Of a DNA stretch of 64,000 nt, positions 9,102 through 16,347 are shown piece after piece. The position numbers and the translations under genes were made by a program. The notes beneath the pieces were generated by a model. That model was not told the origin of the DNA, searched no databases, and saw only the letters and a program-made list of their open reading frames with translations. Source of the stretch: Leisingera sp. ANG-M1 (GTDB taxonomy: Bacteria > Pseudomonadota > Alphaproteobacteria > Rhodobacterales > Rhodobacteraceae); contig NZ_JWLC01000029.1 of NCBI RefSeq assembly GCF_000813745.1, positions 45,285-109,284 on the forward strand, written 5' to 3'. How positions within the stretch are numbered: the first letter of the stretch is position 1; every line of letters begins with the position of its first letter.

Positions 9102-10400
9102 ATGTACAACCCTGATGATTTTGACGAAGAGGCCCCGGGCACCCGATTCCTTTTGTTCCCGCAGGCACCGTTCCGCAAGCCGGATGCCGTTCCCGAACTG
9201 GTTGAAATCTCCGCACCGCGGGGCAGCATCGACCCGGGGCCGTCGGGGCCGCGCATGTATACCGTCAACCCGGTGGGTAAACGTATCCCCTACGGCGCCC
9301 TCATAGACCGCCCGGCAGGCACTGGCATGTATCTGCCGCCTTGGGATGGCTATATTCAGCCGCCGCCCGAACCGGATCAGTTCGGTAATTTCAGCCATAT
9401 CCTGCCATCCGATCCTGCATTTGAAGCAGCGCATCTGTTTGGCGCGGCGCATTTCACCATGGATGTCTGGGAAGGGTACTTCGGCCACCCGGTACCCTGG
9501 CACTTTGCGCGGGATTTCGAGCGGCTGGAACTGTCGCTTTTGCCCAGTCTGGATAATGCCCATATCGGCTGGGGCTTTCTGGAAACCGGCGGCACCAGCG
9601 AACATGGAGGCGAATACCGCGCATACAGCCTGAATTTTGATGTTGTTGCCCATGAGATCGGCCACGCCATCATCTACAGCGTGGTGGGGATGCCGCCCTC
9701 GGAGGATGTGCCCGGTGAATATTACGGTTTCCATGAATCTGCGGCTGATATGGTCGCGCTGCTTGCATCCCTGCATTTTGGATCTGTTGTCGAAGAACTT
9801 CTGGAGAACACCCGGGGCAATTTGTACACGTTCAATCAACTCAGCCGGTTTGCAGAGCTTTCCGGAAACGCCCAGATCCGGATGGCGGCCAATACCCGGA
9901 CCCTGCCGGAATTCGCGCATGGCTGGACCAGCGAGCACGCGCTGTCGGAACCCCTGACCGGCGCGATGTTCGACATCTTTGTCGATATCTTCCACGAAAG
10001 GCTGCTGGTTCAAGGGCTGATCACGCCGGAAATGGAGGACCTCTCGGACCGGCTGGAGGAAACGCCTTACTACAGCGACGTCATGCAAGCGCTTTTTGAT
10101 GCCCGCTATGCGCTTGATCCCGAAGGTTTTCGCGTGTCCTTGCTGGAGGCCCGCGATTTCCTAGGCTCTTACCTGGCCGATGCCTGGAGCCTGCTGGAAG
10201 CGAAGAACCTCACGTATTCAGCCGTCGAACAGGCGCTGCTGGCTGTGGATGCTGATATCACCGGCGGCGCCTTCCGCACGATCATTGCAGGCAATTTCAG
10301 AATGCGCGGCATCGGGCTGGTTCAAGCCGGCCCCCGCCTTCAGTCCGCCGATGATACAAGCCACGCGGTTTCGGTTCGCACCCGGGTGCCCGAATGGTAG
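9102..10400 (+). CDS. Gluzincin-type zinc metalloprotease, candidate RiPP maturation protease
   Basis: 432 residues with no signal peptide, so cytoplasmic. VVAHEIGHAI contains the HExxH zinc motif (His184, Glu185, His188), and GFHESAADMVAL 24 residues on supplies the third ligand Glu212 and Asp216, the E-x-x-x-D arrangement of thermolysin-like gluzincins. The flanking sequence is otherwise not typical of secreted M4 enzymes, and a proline-rich N-terminal ~100 residues precedes the fold. GGAGG at 9092-9096 fixes the ATG at 9102. Its place between TfuA and the repeat protein suggests that it cuts the modified precursor (inference); a role unrelated to the cluster is possible. Confidence 0.75.
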   Translation: MYNPDDFDEEAPGTRFLLFPQAPFRKPDAVPELVEISAPRGSIDPGPSGPRMYTVNPVGKRIPYGALIDRPAGTGMYLPPWDGYIQPPPEPDQFGNFSHILPSDPAFEAAHLFGAAHFTMDVWEGYFGHPVPWHFARDFERLELSLLPSLDNAHIGWGFLETGGTSEHGGEYRAYSLNFDVVAHEIGHAIIYSVVGMPPSEDVPGEYYGFHESAADMVALLASLHFGSVVEELLENTRGNLYTFNQLSRFAELSGNAQIRMAANTRTLPEFAHGWTSEHALSEPLTGAMFDIFVDIFHERLLVQGLITPEMEDLSDRLEETPYYSDVMQALFDARYALDPEGFRVSLLEARDFLGSYLADAWSLLEAKNLTYSAVEQALLAVDADITGGAFRTIIAGNFRMRGIGLVQAGPRLQSADDTSHAVSVRTRVPEW

Positions 10401-10547
10401 AGATTCAATAACCTTTAAATTCCAACCTTTTTGTGGCATTTTATTTGCAGGGGGACTTTCTCGAACAATCGGGCGCGCACGTGTTTCGGCTCAAGCATTG
10501 GGAGAAAATCTTCTGGTGTTGTTTTCATAGCCACGGGAGTGAGTAAG

Positions 10548-11090
10548 GTGGCCGAGACGTTACTCAGTTTTTCAGAAGTGTTACTATTCGGACGTTTGGT
10601 GAAGGACCTGAAGATCAAGGACAGGGGCCGGGGAGAGCGTTGCGGCGACAACGGGTTTCTTGCAAAACAGCTGCAAGAAGGAACGGATCCACGGCTCGCC
10701 CGCATCTACGGGTTTTCCTATGAAGGCGCCTATCATCAGCTGCCTGAGCCTGTCATCCTGCTGGTGCACGGTAAAGGGGAAGACGCTTTTGCTGACAGCG
10801 GCGAATTCGCCCGCTCGCCATTGAGCCCTTCTAAATCAGGTGTTGCTGCGGCGGATTTCCAGATGGCCGACAAGGTCAAGGTCTGGGAATACGACAAGGC
10901 TGACTACACAATACGCATGGACCTGATGACCGGCATGCTGGAGCAGGTTTTGCTGGACGTGTACTTCGGGTCAGCTGGCCCAGCCGTCAGCGGTGCCAAA
11001 GTGAGTGGCGCCAAGGTTAGCGGAGCAAAGGTAAGCGGAGCCAAAGTTAGCGGCGCCAAGGTAAGCGGTGCTAAGGTCTCGGGCGACTGA
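10548..11090 (+). CDS. Repeat-tailed protein, candidate RiPP precursor
   Basis: About 180 residues from GTG 10548 (GGAG at 10535-10538 lies 9 nt upstream; GTG 10539 and a TTG at 10431 are alternatives, so the start is uncertain). The N-terminal ~145 residues look like a folded domain I do not recognise, with segments such as ARIYGFSYEGAYHQLPEP and KVKVWEYDKADYTIRMDL. The last 33 residues are six exact SGAKV pentapeptides followed by SGD. Preceded by YcaO, TfuA and a protease, it fits a precursor with a long leader and repeated cores; thiovarsolin precursors are a known case of repeated cores acted on by YcaO-TfuA. No Cys lies in the repeats, so thioamides or Ser-derived oxazolines would be the possible backbone changes. 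Confidence 0.7.
   Translation: MAETLLSFSEVLLFGRLVKDLKIKDRGRGERCGDNGFLAKQLQEGTDPRLARIYGFSYEGAYHQLPEPVILLVHGKGEDAFADSGEFARSPLSPSKSGVAAADFQMADKVKVWEYDKADYTIRMDLMTGMLEQVLLDVYFGSAGPAVSGAKVSGAKVSGAKVSGAKVSGAKVSGAKVSGD
10989..11078 (+). repeat. Six tandem 15-bp units encoding SGAKV
   Basis: Six in-frame 15-bp units encode the identical pentapeptide SGAKV, yet the DNA units differ at third positions: Gly as GGT, GGC or GGA; Ala as GCC, GCA or GCT; Val as GTG, GTT, GTA or GTC; Lys as AAA or AAG. Protein identity with diverged codons suggests selection on the peptide, not recent slippage of the DNA. Confidence 0.95.
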
Positions 11091-11561
11091 AACGTGTCCG
11101 CGTTCCGCGCCGCGTCAGAAACCGACTTTCTTCAGCCCTTCGGTAAAGTGCTGCGTGTCTTCCTCCAGGCGGTCGGGCCGCACCCTGGCCCGGCGCTCCA
11201 GCGCGAAATTCAGATGTGCCTCCTGGTGCTTCCGGCCATTTCCTGTGCCAGGTCCATTCGGCCGAGATGGGCAAAGCCGGCCGCAAGCATCCTCTGAAGC
11301 GCGCGTTGAGAGACCGCTCTGAGCCGGGTATCCGGGTAACCACCTAGCCAGAGATTCCAAGCGGAACGAAGCCTGCATACGACGCCTGCGCTGTCGTCGT
11401 GCGCAGCAACTTCCGACCGGCGCAAATGCTCTGAAAGAGCATCGTCAGTGGCTAGGAGTTCTATAGTTTGGGAGCGGTGCCCTAATGTGATAGTATTCGG
11501 CACAAGTTGCGTTGAGGCCAGTTCGAGCGGGTTCATTTGCTCTGAAAGGGACGTAGCTGCC
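11091..11561. other. Gap between the repeat protein and the propeller operon, possible decayed minus-strand frame
   Basis: 471 bases with no clear gene. Two minus-strand frames, 11210-11563 and then 11115-11270 in a shifted frame, read as plausible helical protein (LRAVSQRALQRMLAAGFAHL, then HLNFALERRARVRPDRLEED) and could be one frameshifted gene. I could not identify it. The AT-richer part near 11440-11520 may carry the promoter of the propeller operon. Confidence 0.3.
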
Positions 11562-12869
11562 ATGATGCTTCATAACGAGTTAAAGGGCGTTTTGCCCGCA
11601 CTTCTTACTGCCGCTCTGATTGCAACTGCACCGGCTGATACCGAAGCCCAGGTGCGTGAGGAAAGCCATGGCGTTGTGCTTCTGCGCGGGCTGCCGACGC
11701 TGGAAACGGCACACAGCATAGCAATTGTTGAGCTTGATCCGGAGCAGTCAAACTTTGGAGAAATCTTAAGCGAGGTTGAGCAGCCGGAAATGACTCACCC
11801 TTTGCATCATCTGTACTACAGCCCTGCCGGGCGACTCTATGCGACCGGCCTGGATCCGGTTTGCAGCCTTGCGGAAATCGGACTGGAGCGGGACGCCACC
11901 GGAGCACCGCAAGTAACGGGTTTTGACTGTCTCGATACTCAGGGCCAGATGGTAGGCGAAGACATCATGTGGCATTCCTCAAATGGCAAGGAGTACATGT
12001 TCGTGACCTTTATGGGAGGCCTCGGTGGTAATGATGGCGGAACACTAGGGGTATTTGACCCGCAATCCAACGCGGTTGCCAAAGTCATCGAAGCGCGGCC
12101 AAGCCAGGTGGGCGCGGACAAACCGTACATAATGTATCCGCACGGCATCTCCGCCTATCAGGACCGGATGGTCATCACTTCAACGGTTCATCCTGACCTT
12201 GCCACTGGCGTGGGGAACGCACTGACCGTCATTGACCTCAACTCCTTGGAACCCATCCAGAATATCGTGGTGGAGAACGAAAAACCGCTCGGCTTCCCGT
12301 CGTCGCCTGTAGAAGTTCTGTTCGCCCGGCCTACGATGAATGAAAACATCGAGCCAGCGGTGCTGGTGAATACGATGTTCGGGTTTGAAACTTGGAAGGT
12401 CCCCTATGACGAAGCCTCTAAAACCTTTGGCAGCCCCAAAGTTCTTTACAGCGGTGTGGCAAACAACACGGCTGTGCCGCTGGAGTTCTATGGCACAGAA
12501 ACGGAGCTTTTCATCAGCCATGCACTGCCTGGTGTGGTGAAGCGCTATGACCTCTCCAAACTCCCTGAACTGGTGTCCACCGGTCCGGACATTCAGGCGG
12601 AAGCCGGTGCGCATCACATGATTTTCTTCAAATCGAAATCCGGCCGCGATCTGATTGCGATCCAGAACAACTTGCTGAACCTCGGCAATGCGGCAGACAA
12701 TGATCCGACTGACGTGGACTTCATAGCGGCTGTGAATGCCCATACGATCACAGTGCATGATTTGGCCACCGGCGAACGCCTGGGCACAGTGAACTTCAGA
12801 GAGAAGTACAACAAGGGCGTGGACAATCTTGAAGGGCTGTTCGGATCCGGTTTCGTGCATCACCACTGA
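11562..12869 (+). CDS. Secreted beta-propeller-like protein
   Basis: 435 residues. An N-terminal signal peptide (hydrophobic run VLPALLTAALIATAPA, probable cleavage near residue 30) directs it to the periplasm. The body consists of repeated strand blocks of the kind seen in YncE-like or selenium-binding-protein-like propellers, for example HHLYYSPAGRLYATGLDP, MVITSTVHPDLATGVGNALT and HTITVHDLATGERLGTVNF. It ends in three histidines (VHHH), a possible metal site. It is followed after 12 nt by the MbnH-like gene and forms an operon with it and the MbnP-like gene. A copper-related periplasmic role is inferred from context only. The start follows GAAAGGGA by about 10 nt. Confidence 0.65.
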   Translation: MMLHNELKGVLPALLTAALIATAPADTEAQVREESHGVVLLRGLPTLETAHSIAIVELDPEQSNFGEILSEVEQPEMTHPLHHLYYSPAGRLYATGLDPVCSLAEIGLERDATGAPQVTGFDCLDTQGQMVGEDIMWHSSNGKEYMFVTFMGGLGGNDGGTLGVFDPQSNAVAKVIEARPSQVGADKPYIMYPHGISAYQDRMVITSTVHPDLATGVGNALTVIDLNSLEPIQNIVVENEKPLGFPSSPVEVLFARPTMNENIEPAVLVNTMFGFETWKVPYDEASKTFGSPKVLYSGVANNTAVPLEFYGTETELFISHALPGVVKRYDLSKLPELVSTGPDIQAEAGAHHMIFFKSKSGRDLIAIQNNLLNLGNAADNDPTDVDFIAAVNAHTITVHDLATGERLGTVNFREKYNKGVDNLEGLFGSGFVHHH

Positions 12870-12881
12870 GGCGATGCGGCG

Positions 12882-14006
12882 ATGGCAGAGCAGCGCTGGA
12901 TTGCGGCAGTCGCGGCGGCGGTTGCCATGGGAGGCGGAGCATTCTTCGCAGTAGGGGCGCTTCGGCCAGATCCGACGCCGGTTGCGGGGTTCTCGGCCCC
13001 GTTTGTGTTCGGGCGGTTTTCGGTACCGCAGGACAATCCGCTGACCGAGGAGGCATTTGCCCTCGGGCGGCGGTTGTTTTACGATCCTTTGCTTTCCGGC
13101 GGCAACGACCGGTCTTGCGCAACCTGCCACATCCAGCGGCTTGCTTTCACAGACGGCCTCCCCAGAGCTGCCGGACTGGATGCTGAAGATCTGGACTTCA
13201 GCAGCATGAGCCTGGTGAACCTGCTGTGGGGGCAGGAACGATTTTTCTGGGACGGCAGAGCTCTCGGCCTAGAGCAGCAGGCCCTGCTTCCGATTCAGAA
13301 CCCCAGGGAAATGGCGCAGGATCTGGAGGGGCTGGTCAGCGAACTTAATGGCTCCCGCCGATACCGGCGGATGTTCCGGCAGGCGTATGGGGATGTGTCA
13401 TCCGAGAACATCGCGCGTGCGCTGGCCACTTTCATGCGAATGCTCATCTCCGCCGATTCAAAATATGACCGCTTCCTTCGCGGCGAGGCGAAGCTGTCCG
13501 AGCAAGAGGAACTGGGCCGCAAGCTCTTCATGGCCCATCCGGACACCAAGGCTTCGCTTCGCGGCGGCAATTGCATCGACTGCCACAGCCAATTCCTCAC
13601 TTCCGGGTTCCGGGACGGTCTGGATGGATTTTCCAACAACGGTTTGGATAGGGACGAAGACTTGCCCGCCGGATTAATGGCAGTCACCGGCAACCCGGCG
13701 CATAAGGGCTTCTTCAAAGTGCCAACCTTGCGCAATATCGCCGTGACAGCCCCTTATATGCACGACGGGCGCCTACGGACGCTTGAAGACGTGATGGACC
13801 ACTACAATGACGGGGTGGTGGTCAGCGACACGCTGAGCCCCCTCATTCTCGAAGCCGATAACACCACTTCTCCGCCTGGCCCCTTTGTGGGATTGCGCCT
13901 GACGGACGATGAGAAGGCCGCAATCATAGCCTTTCTCCATACGCTGACGGACGAGGCGTTTTTGTCAGATGACCGGTTTTCCAATCCATTTGAAGGAGAG
14001 ACGTGA
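12882..14006 (+). CDS. MbnH-like di-haem cytochrome c peroxidase/MauG-family enzyme
   Basis: 374 residues with an N-terminal membrane/signal segment (residues 6-26) for export. Two c-type haem sites are visible: CATCH at 79-83 and CIDCH at 231-235. A later PYMHDGRLRTLEDVMDHYNDG is typical of the di-haem peroxidase family. It is followed with a 1-nt overlap by an MbnP-like gene. In the characterised Methylosinus pair, MbnH oxidises a tryptophan of MbnP to kynurenine, which creates a copper site. The conserved pairing supports the same role here; without MbnP the gene would be called a generic cytochrome c peroxidase. Confidence 0.85.
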   Translation: MAEQRWIAAVAAAVAMGGGAFFAVGALRPDPTPVAGFSAPFVFGRFSVPQDNPLTEEAFALGRRLFYDPLLSGGNDRSCATCHIQRLAFTDGLPRAAGLDAEDLDFSSMSLVNLLWGQERFFWDGRALGLEQQALLPIQNPREMAQDLEGLVSELNGSRRYRRMFRQAYGDVSSENIARALATFMRMLISADSKYDRFLRGEAKLSEQEELGRKLFMAHPDTKASLRGGNCIDCHSQFLTSGFRDGLDGFSNNGLDRDEDLPAGLMAVTGNPAHKGFFKVPTLRNIAVTAPYMHDGRLRTLEDVMDHYNDGVVVSDTLSPLILEADNTTSPPGPFVGLRLTDDEKAAIIAFLHTLTDEAFLSDDRFSNPFEGET

Positions 14007-14746
14007 TGCCTGCGGTGAAGCCGCAATTCATCAACATCTTGCTGGTTTCCCTGCTGGGGCTCACCGCTTGGCACGCCATTTGGAAACCGGGTCCGCCATC
14101 CAATCAGCTGCGGCTCGTCTTTACAGCAGAGGCCGACGGAGAGGATCTGGTCTTCGATCAGTTCCTGTATAAAAACCCAAGCGGGCCGGGGCAATTCAGA
14201 GTGCAGAACTTCCGCTTTTATATCAGCAATATTCAGCTTTCCGGAGAAGACGGGGCCTATGTTGAGCCTGACAGCTACCACTTGGTCCGGTTCGGCAGCC
14301 AAAACAAAGATTTTTCGATTGAGCTGAGCAATGTTCCGTTGAAATCATATTCCAGCCTCGCCTTTTCGGTCGGCATAGATGAACCAGCGAACTCCTCAAT
14401 CGAACCGCGCGGCGACCTGGATCCAAACAGCCAAATGGCCTGGAACTGGGAAGTCGGCTACAAATTCGTTGTGTTCGAGGGCAGCCTGAAAATGGGCGAG
14501 GGCATCCAGCCTTTGGTTTACCATGTGGGCTTTAACGAAAACCGTCGCGACCTCCTGTTCACTCGGCCCATGGAAGAGGACCTTAGCGGTACGAGTGAGG
14601 TGAGTTTCAAAGTAGACGTCATGAAACTGTTTGACAGCGCATCCGTATTGAACCTGGCGCAATTGCAGTCGGTGAAGTTTGACCGTCAGGACGCAAGAGT
14701 GCTGGCGGAAAACTACTCCAGAATGTTCTCCATCGAAGAAAATTGA
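14006..14746 (+). CDS. MbnP-like copper-binding protein partner of MbnH
   Basis: 246 residues with an N-terminal signal anchor (ILLVSLLGLTAWHAIW). Family features are clear: VQNFRFYISNIQLSGEDG at about 66-83, LAFSVGIDEPAN at about 118-129, and QMAWNWEVGYKFVVFEG at about 143-159. Trp146 and Trp148 lie in the W-x-W-x-x-G-Y-K-F block and are the candidates for oxidation to kynurenine by MbnH. It contains no cysteine, so it is not of the four-Cys subtype. GAAGGAGAG ends 5 nt before the ATG at 14006; a GTG at 14003 is also in frame. It is the last gene of the propeller-MbnH-MbnP operon. Confidence 0.85.
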   Translation: MPAVKPQFINILLVSLLGLTAWHAIWKPGPPSNQLRLVFTAEADGEDLVFDQFLYKNPSGPGQFRVQNFRFYISNIQLSGEDGAYVEPDSYHLVRFGSQNKDFSIELSNVPLKSYSSLAFSVGIDEPANSSIEPRGDLDPNSQMAWNWEVGYKFVVFEGSLKMGEGIQPLVYHVGFNENRRDLLFTRPMEEDLSGTSEVSFKVDVMKLFDSASVLNLAQLQSVKFDRQDARVLAENYSRMFSIEEN

Positions 14747-14842
14747 CCTCAAGGCAGTGAAGCTTCAAAGCCTTCCACGCTGGACATGCGCGAAGGCACG
14801 CCACGCGATAAAGATGCGCTTAGCCTGCAGCCATATTCAAAA

Positions 14843-15655
14843 CTAAAAGCTGTCTGATATCCAGTCCATGACCGGATTGCGTCTGTTGGCAAGCAGGCGG
14901 GACATGGAGTAATGGTTGATCTTAGGCAAAACCATCAGCTGGGCGCGGATACCGGCACGTGCAAGCTGGCCGCTGTAGTCTTTTGACTGAGAGATGAATT
15001 GACCCGTTTCACGGCTTCCGACCGCCACAAGGATATCCGGGCGCTCGGTTATTGCTTCTGCGCGGGGACTAAGGTTCGCGGCATCCGCGTCGCTTAGATG
15101 CAGGTCGCGGTTCAAAAAGGACCGCTTCATAGGACCAAGGTCAAAGAGCCCGCTCAGCAGCGCCGCCTTCCGGATGCCGCTGCCGCCGGCCCACTCCTCT
15201 TCTAGTATCCGCGCGGCTAGGAAGGCACCCACAGAATGTCCGCACAAAGTTATCCGCTCCGGATCACCATTCCACTCCGGGATGTTTTCACGCACCCAGT
15301 GAAACGACAACAAAACCTGGCGGATAATCTCCGCAACCCGCACCGTAGGTGCAAGGTCGTAATTCACGAGCACAACAGTATAGCCTTGCCTGACCATCCG
15401 GTTTGCGATGTAGCGGTACTGGCTTTTGTCCAGTGCGCGAAAGTAGCCGCCATGGATAAACAGGAATACCGGGGCATTGCTGATTTGGGCCGGGAAGATA
15501 TCGAGCTTCTGGCCCGCACTGCTGCCATAGCCGACATCCAGAGAACAGCTGAACCGGTAGCGTGCAACATGGCTTTGAACCAAGTTTGTCAGCAAGTGGT
15601 ACCGGGCAATGGGATGCCGCCTGCGGAGGTAAAATTGATTGTCGATATCCGGCAC
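14843..15655 (-). CDS. Alpha/beta hydrolase, arylformamidase (kynurenine formamidase)-like
   Basis: 270 residues, no signal peptide. FIHGGYF (His68-Gly-Gly) forms the oxyanion hole, GHSVGA holds the nucleophile Ser141, GSRETGQF at 213-220 sits where the acid residue is expected (Glu216), and INHYS holds His248. The HGGYF and SRETGQF blocks resemble arylformamidases, which turn N-formylkynurenine into kynurenine, though other esterases share them. The gene converges on the MbnP operon, ending 96 nt past it, which is suggestive because MbnH is reported to produce kynurenine. The lack of an export signal argues against direct action on the periplasmic protein. Confidence 0.7.
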   Translation of the reverse strand: MPDIDNQFYLRRRHPIARYHLLTNLVQSHVARYRFSCSLDVGYGSSAGQKLDIFPAQISNAPVFLFIHGGYFRALDKSQYRYIANRMVRQGYTVVLVNYDLAPTVRVAEIIRQVLLSFHWVRENIPEWNGDPERITLCGHSVGAFLAARILEEEWAGGSGIRKAALLSGLFDLGPMKRSFLNRDLHLSDADAANLSPRAEAITERPDILVAVGSRETGQFISQSKDYSGQLARAGIRAQLMVLPKINHYSMSRLLANRRNPVMDWISDSF

Positions 15656-15778
15656 TTGCCAATGCTCCTGGTTGCCAGCGGCTTACGGCCGCGTTTCCGG
15701 CCGTGCCTCATGGTGTTACCGGGCAACAGCCCGGCAGTCGCGGGCGCCCGCTTGTACACCGGACGCCCGCAGTGAATG

Positions 15779-16243
15779 TTATTCTGCAACTTCAAAGTGG
15801 TCTTCGCGAAGGCGCGCGGTGCCATCAGGCTGCAAAACCCACAATTCGTTGGTGATGATGCCCCGGGCATTGTTCATTTCCCAGTCCGCTGAAACACGCG
15901 CCGCGGTCAAGGTTTTGTCCACAACCGTAGTTGTGGTGTTGAAATAGATCACGTCATCGAACCCCTGTTCGATTATGTTTTTCCAGAACCCCTGGATCGC
16001 CTCACGGCCTTCAAACCTGCCGAAAGGTTTGGCAACCATGACGGCATCTTCTTCGTACATTGCCGCTGCAGCGGCGGCGTCACCGGCATTGAAAGCCTCC
16101 CGCCAGGCGCGGCTGGCGGAAGCTACGGCCAGGTTCAGCTCATATTCTTTCACGGCGCGGGCTTCGGCCTCCTGTGCCGGTGCCTGGGCGCTCATAGCGG
16201 AAATTGCAATTGCGGCCGCGGCTATGGATCGGACGGGCTTCAT
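15779..16243 (-). CDS. Secreted SnoaL/ketosteroid-isomerase-like protein
   Basis: 154 residues from the ATG at 16243, preceded by AAGGAGAA at 5 nt; the frame stays open to 16324 but that extension has no such site. A signal peptide (SIAAAAIAISAMSAQAPAQ) is followed by a small alpha+beta barrel domain of the SnoaL/DUF4440 type: WREAFNAGDAAAAAAMYEED, then FEGREAIQGFWKNIIEQG. Such proteins are isomerases, or binding proteins of unknown function. It is divergent from the LysR gene at 16348, probably its regulator. Confidence 0.8.
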   Translation of the reverse strand: MKPVRSIAAAAIAISAMSAQAPAQEAEARAVKEYELNLAVASASRAWREAFNAGDAAAAAAMYEEDAVMVAKPFGRFEGREAIQGFWKNIIEQGFDDVIYFNTTTTVVDKTLTAARVSADWEMNNARGIITNELWVLQPDGTARLREDHFEVAE

Positions 16244-16347
16244 GAGAGTTCTCCTTGACTTGCAGTTCATGGGAGAGAATGCCCGCCTTACACTGTTTGA
16301 AAAACAGAGATAAAGTGAAATCATTGTTCATATTGAGAGAACTGTAA

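Noticed and set aside
8934..10088. 384-residue minus-strand frame
   Set aside because: Antisense shadow of the protease gene, which has clear zinc motifs.
10989..11078. Tandem repeat as CRISPR or simple DNA slippage
   Set aside because: Units are 15 bp with no spacers, stay in frame and differ at synonymous positions; they are a coding repeat.
12180..13130. 316-residue minus-strand frame
   Set aside because: Antisense shadow of the propeller and MbnH-like genes.
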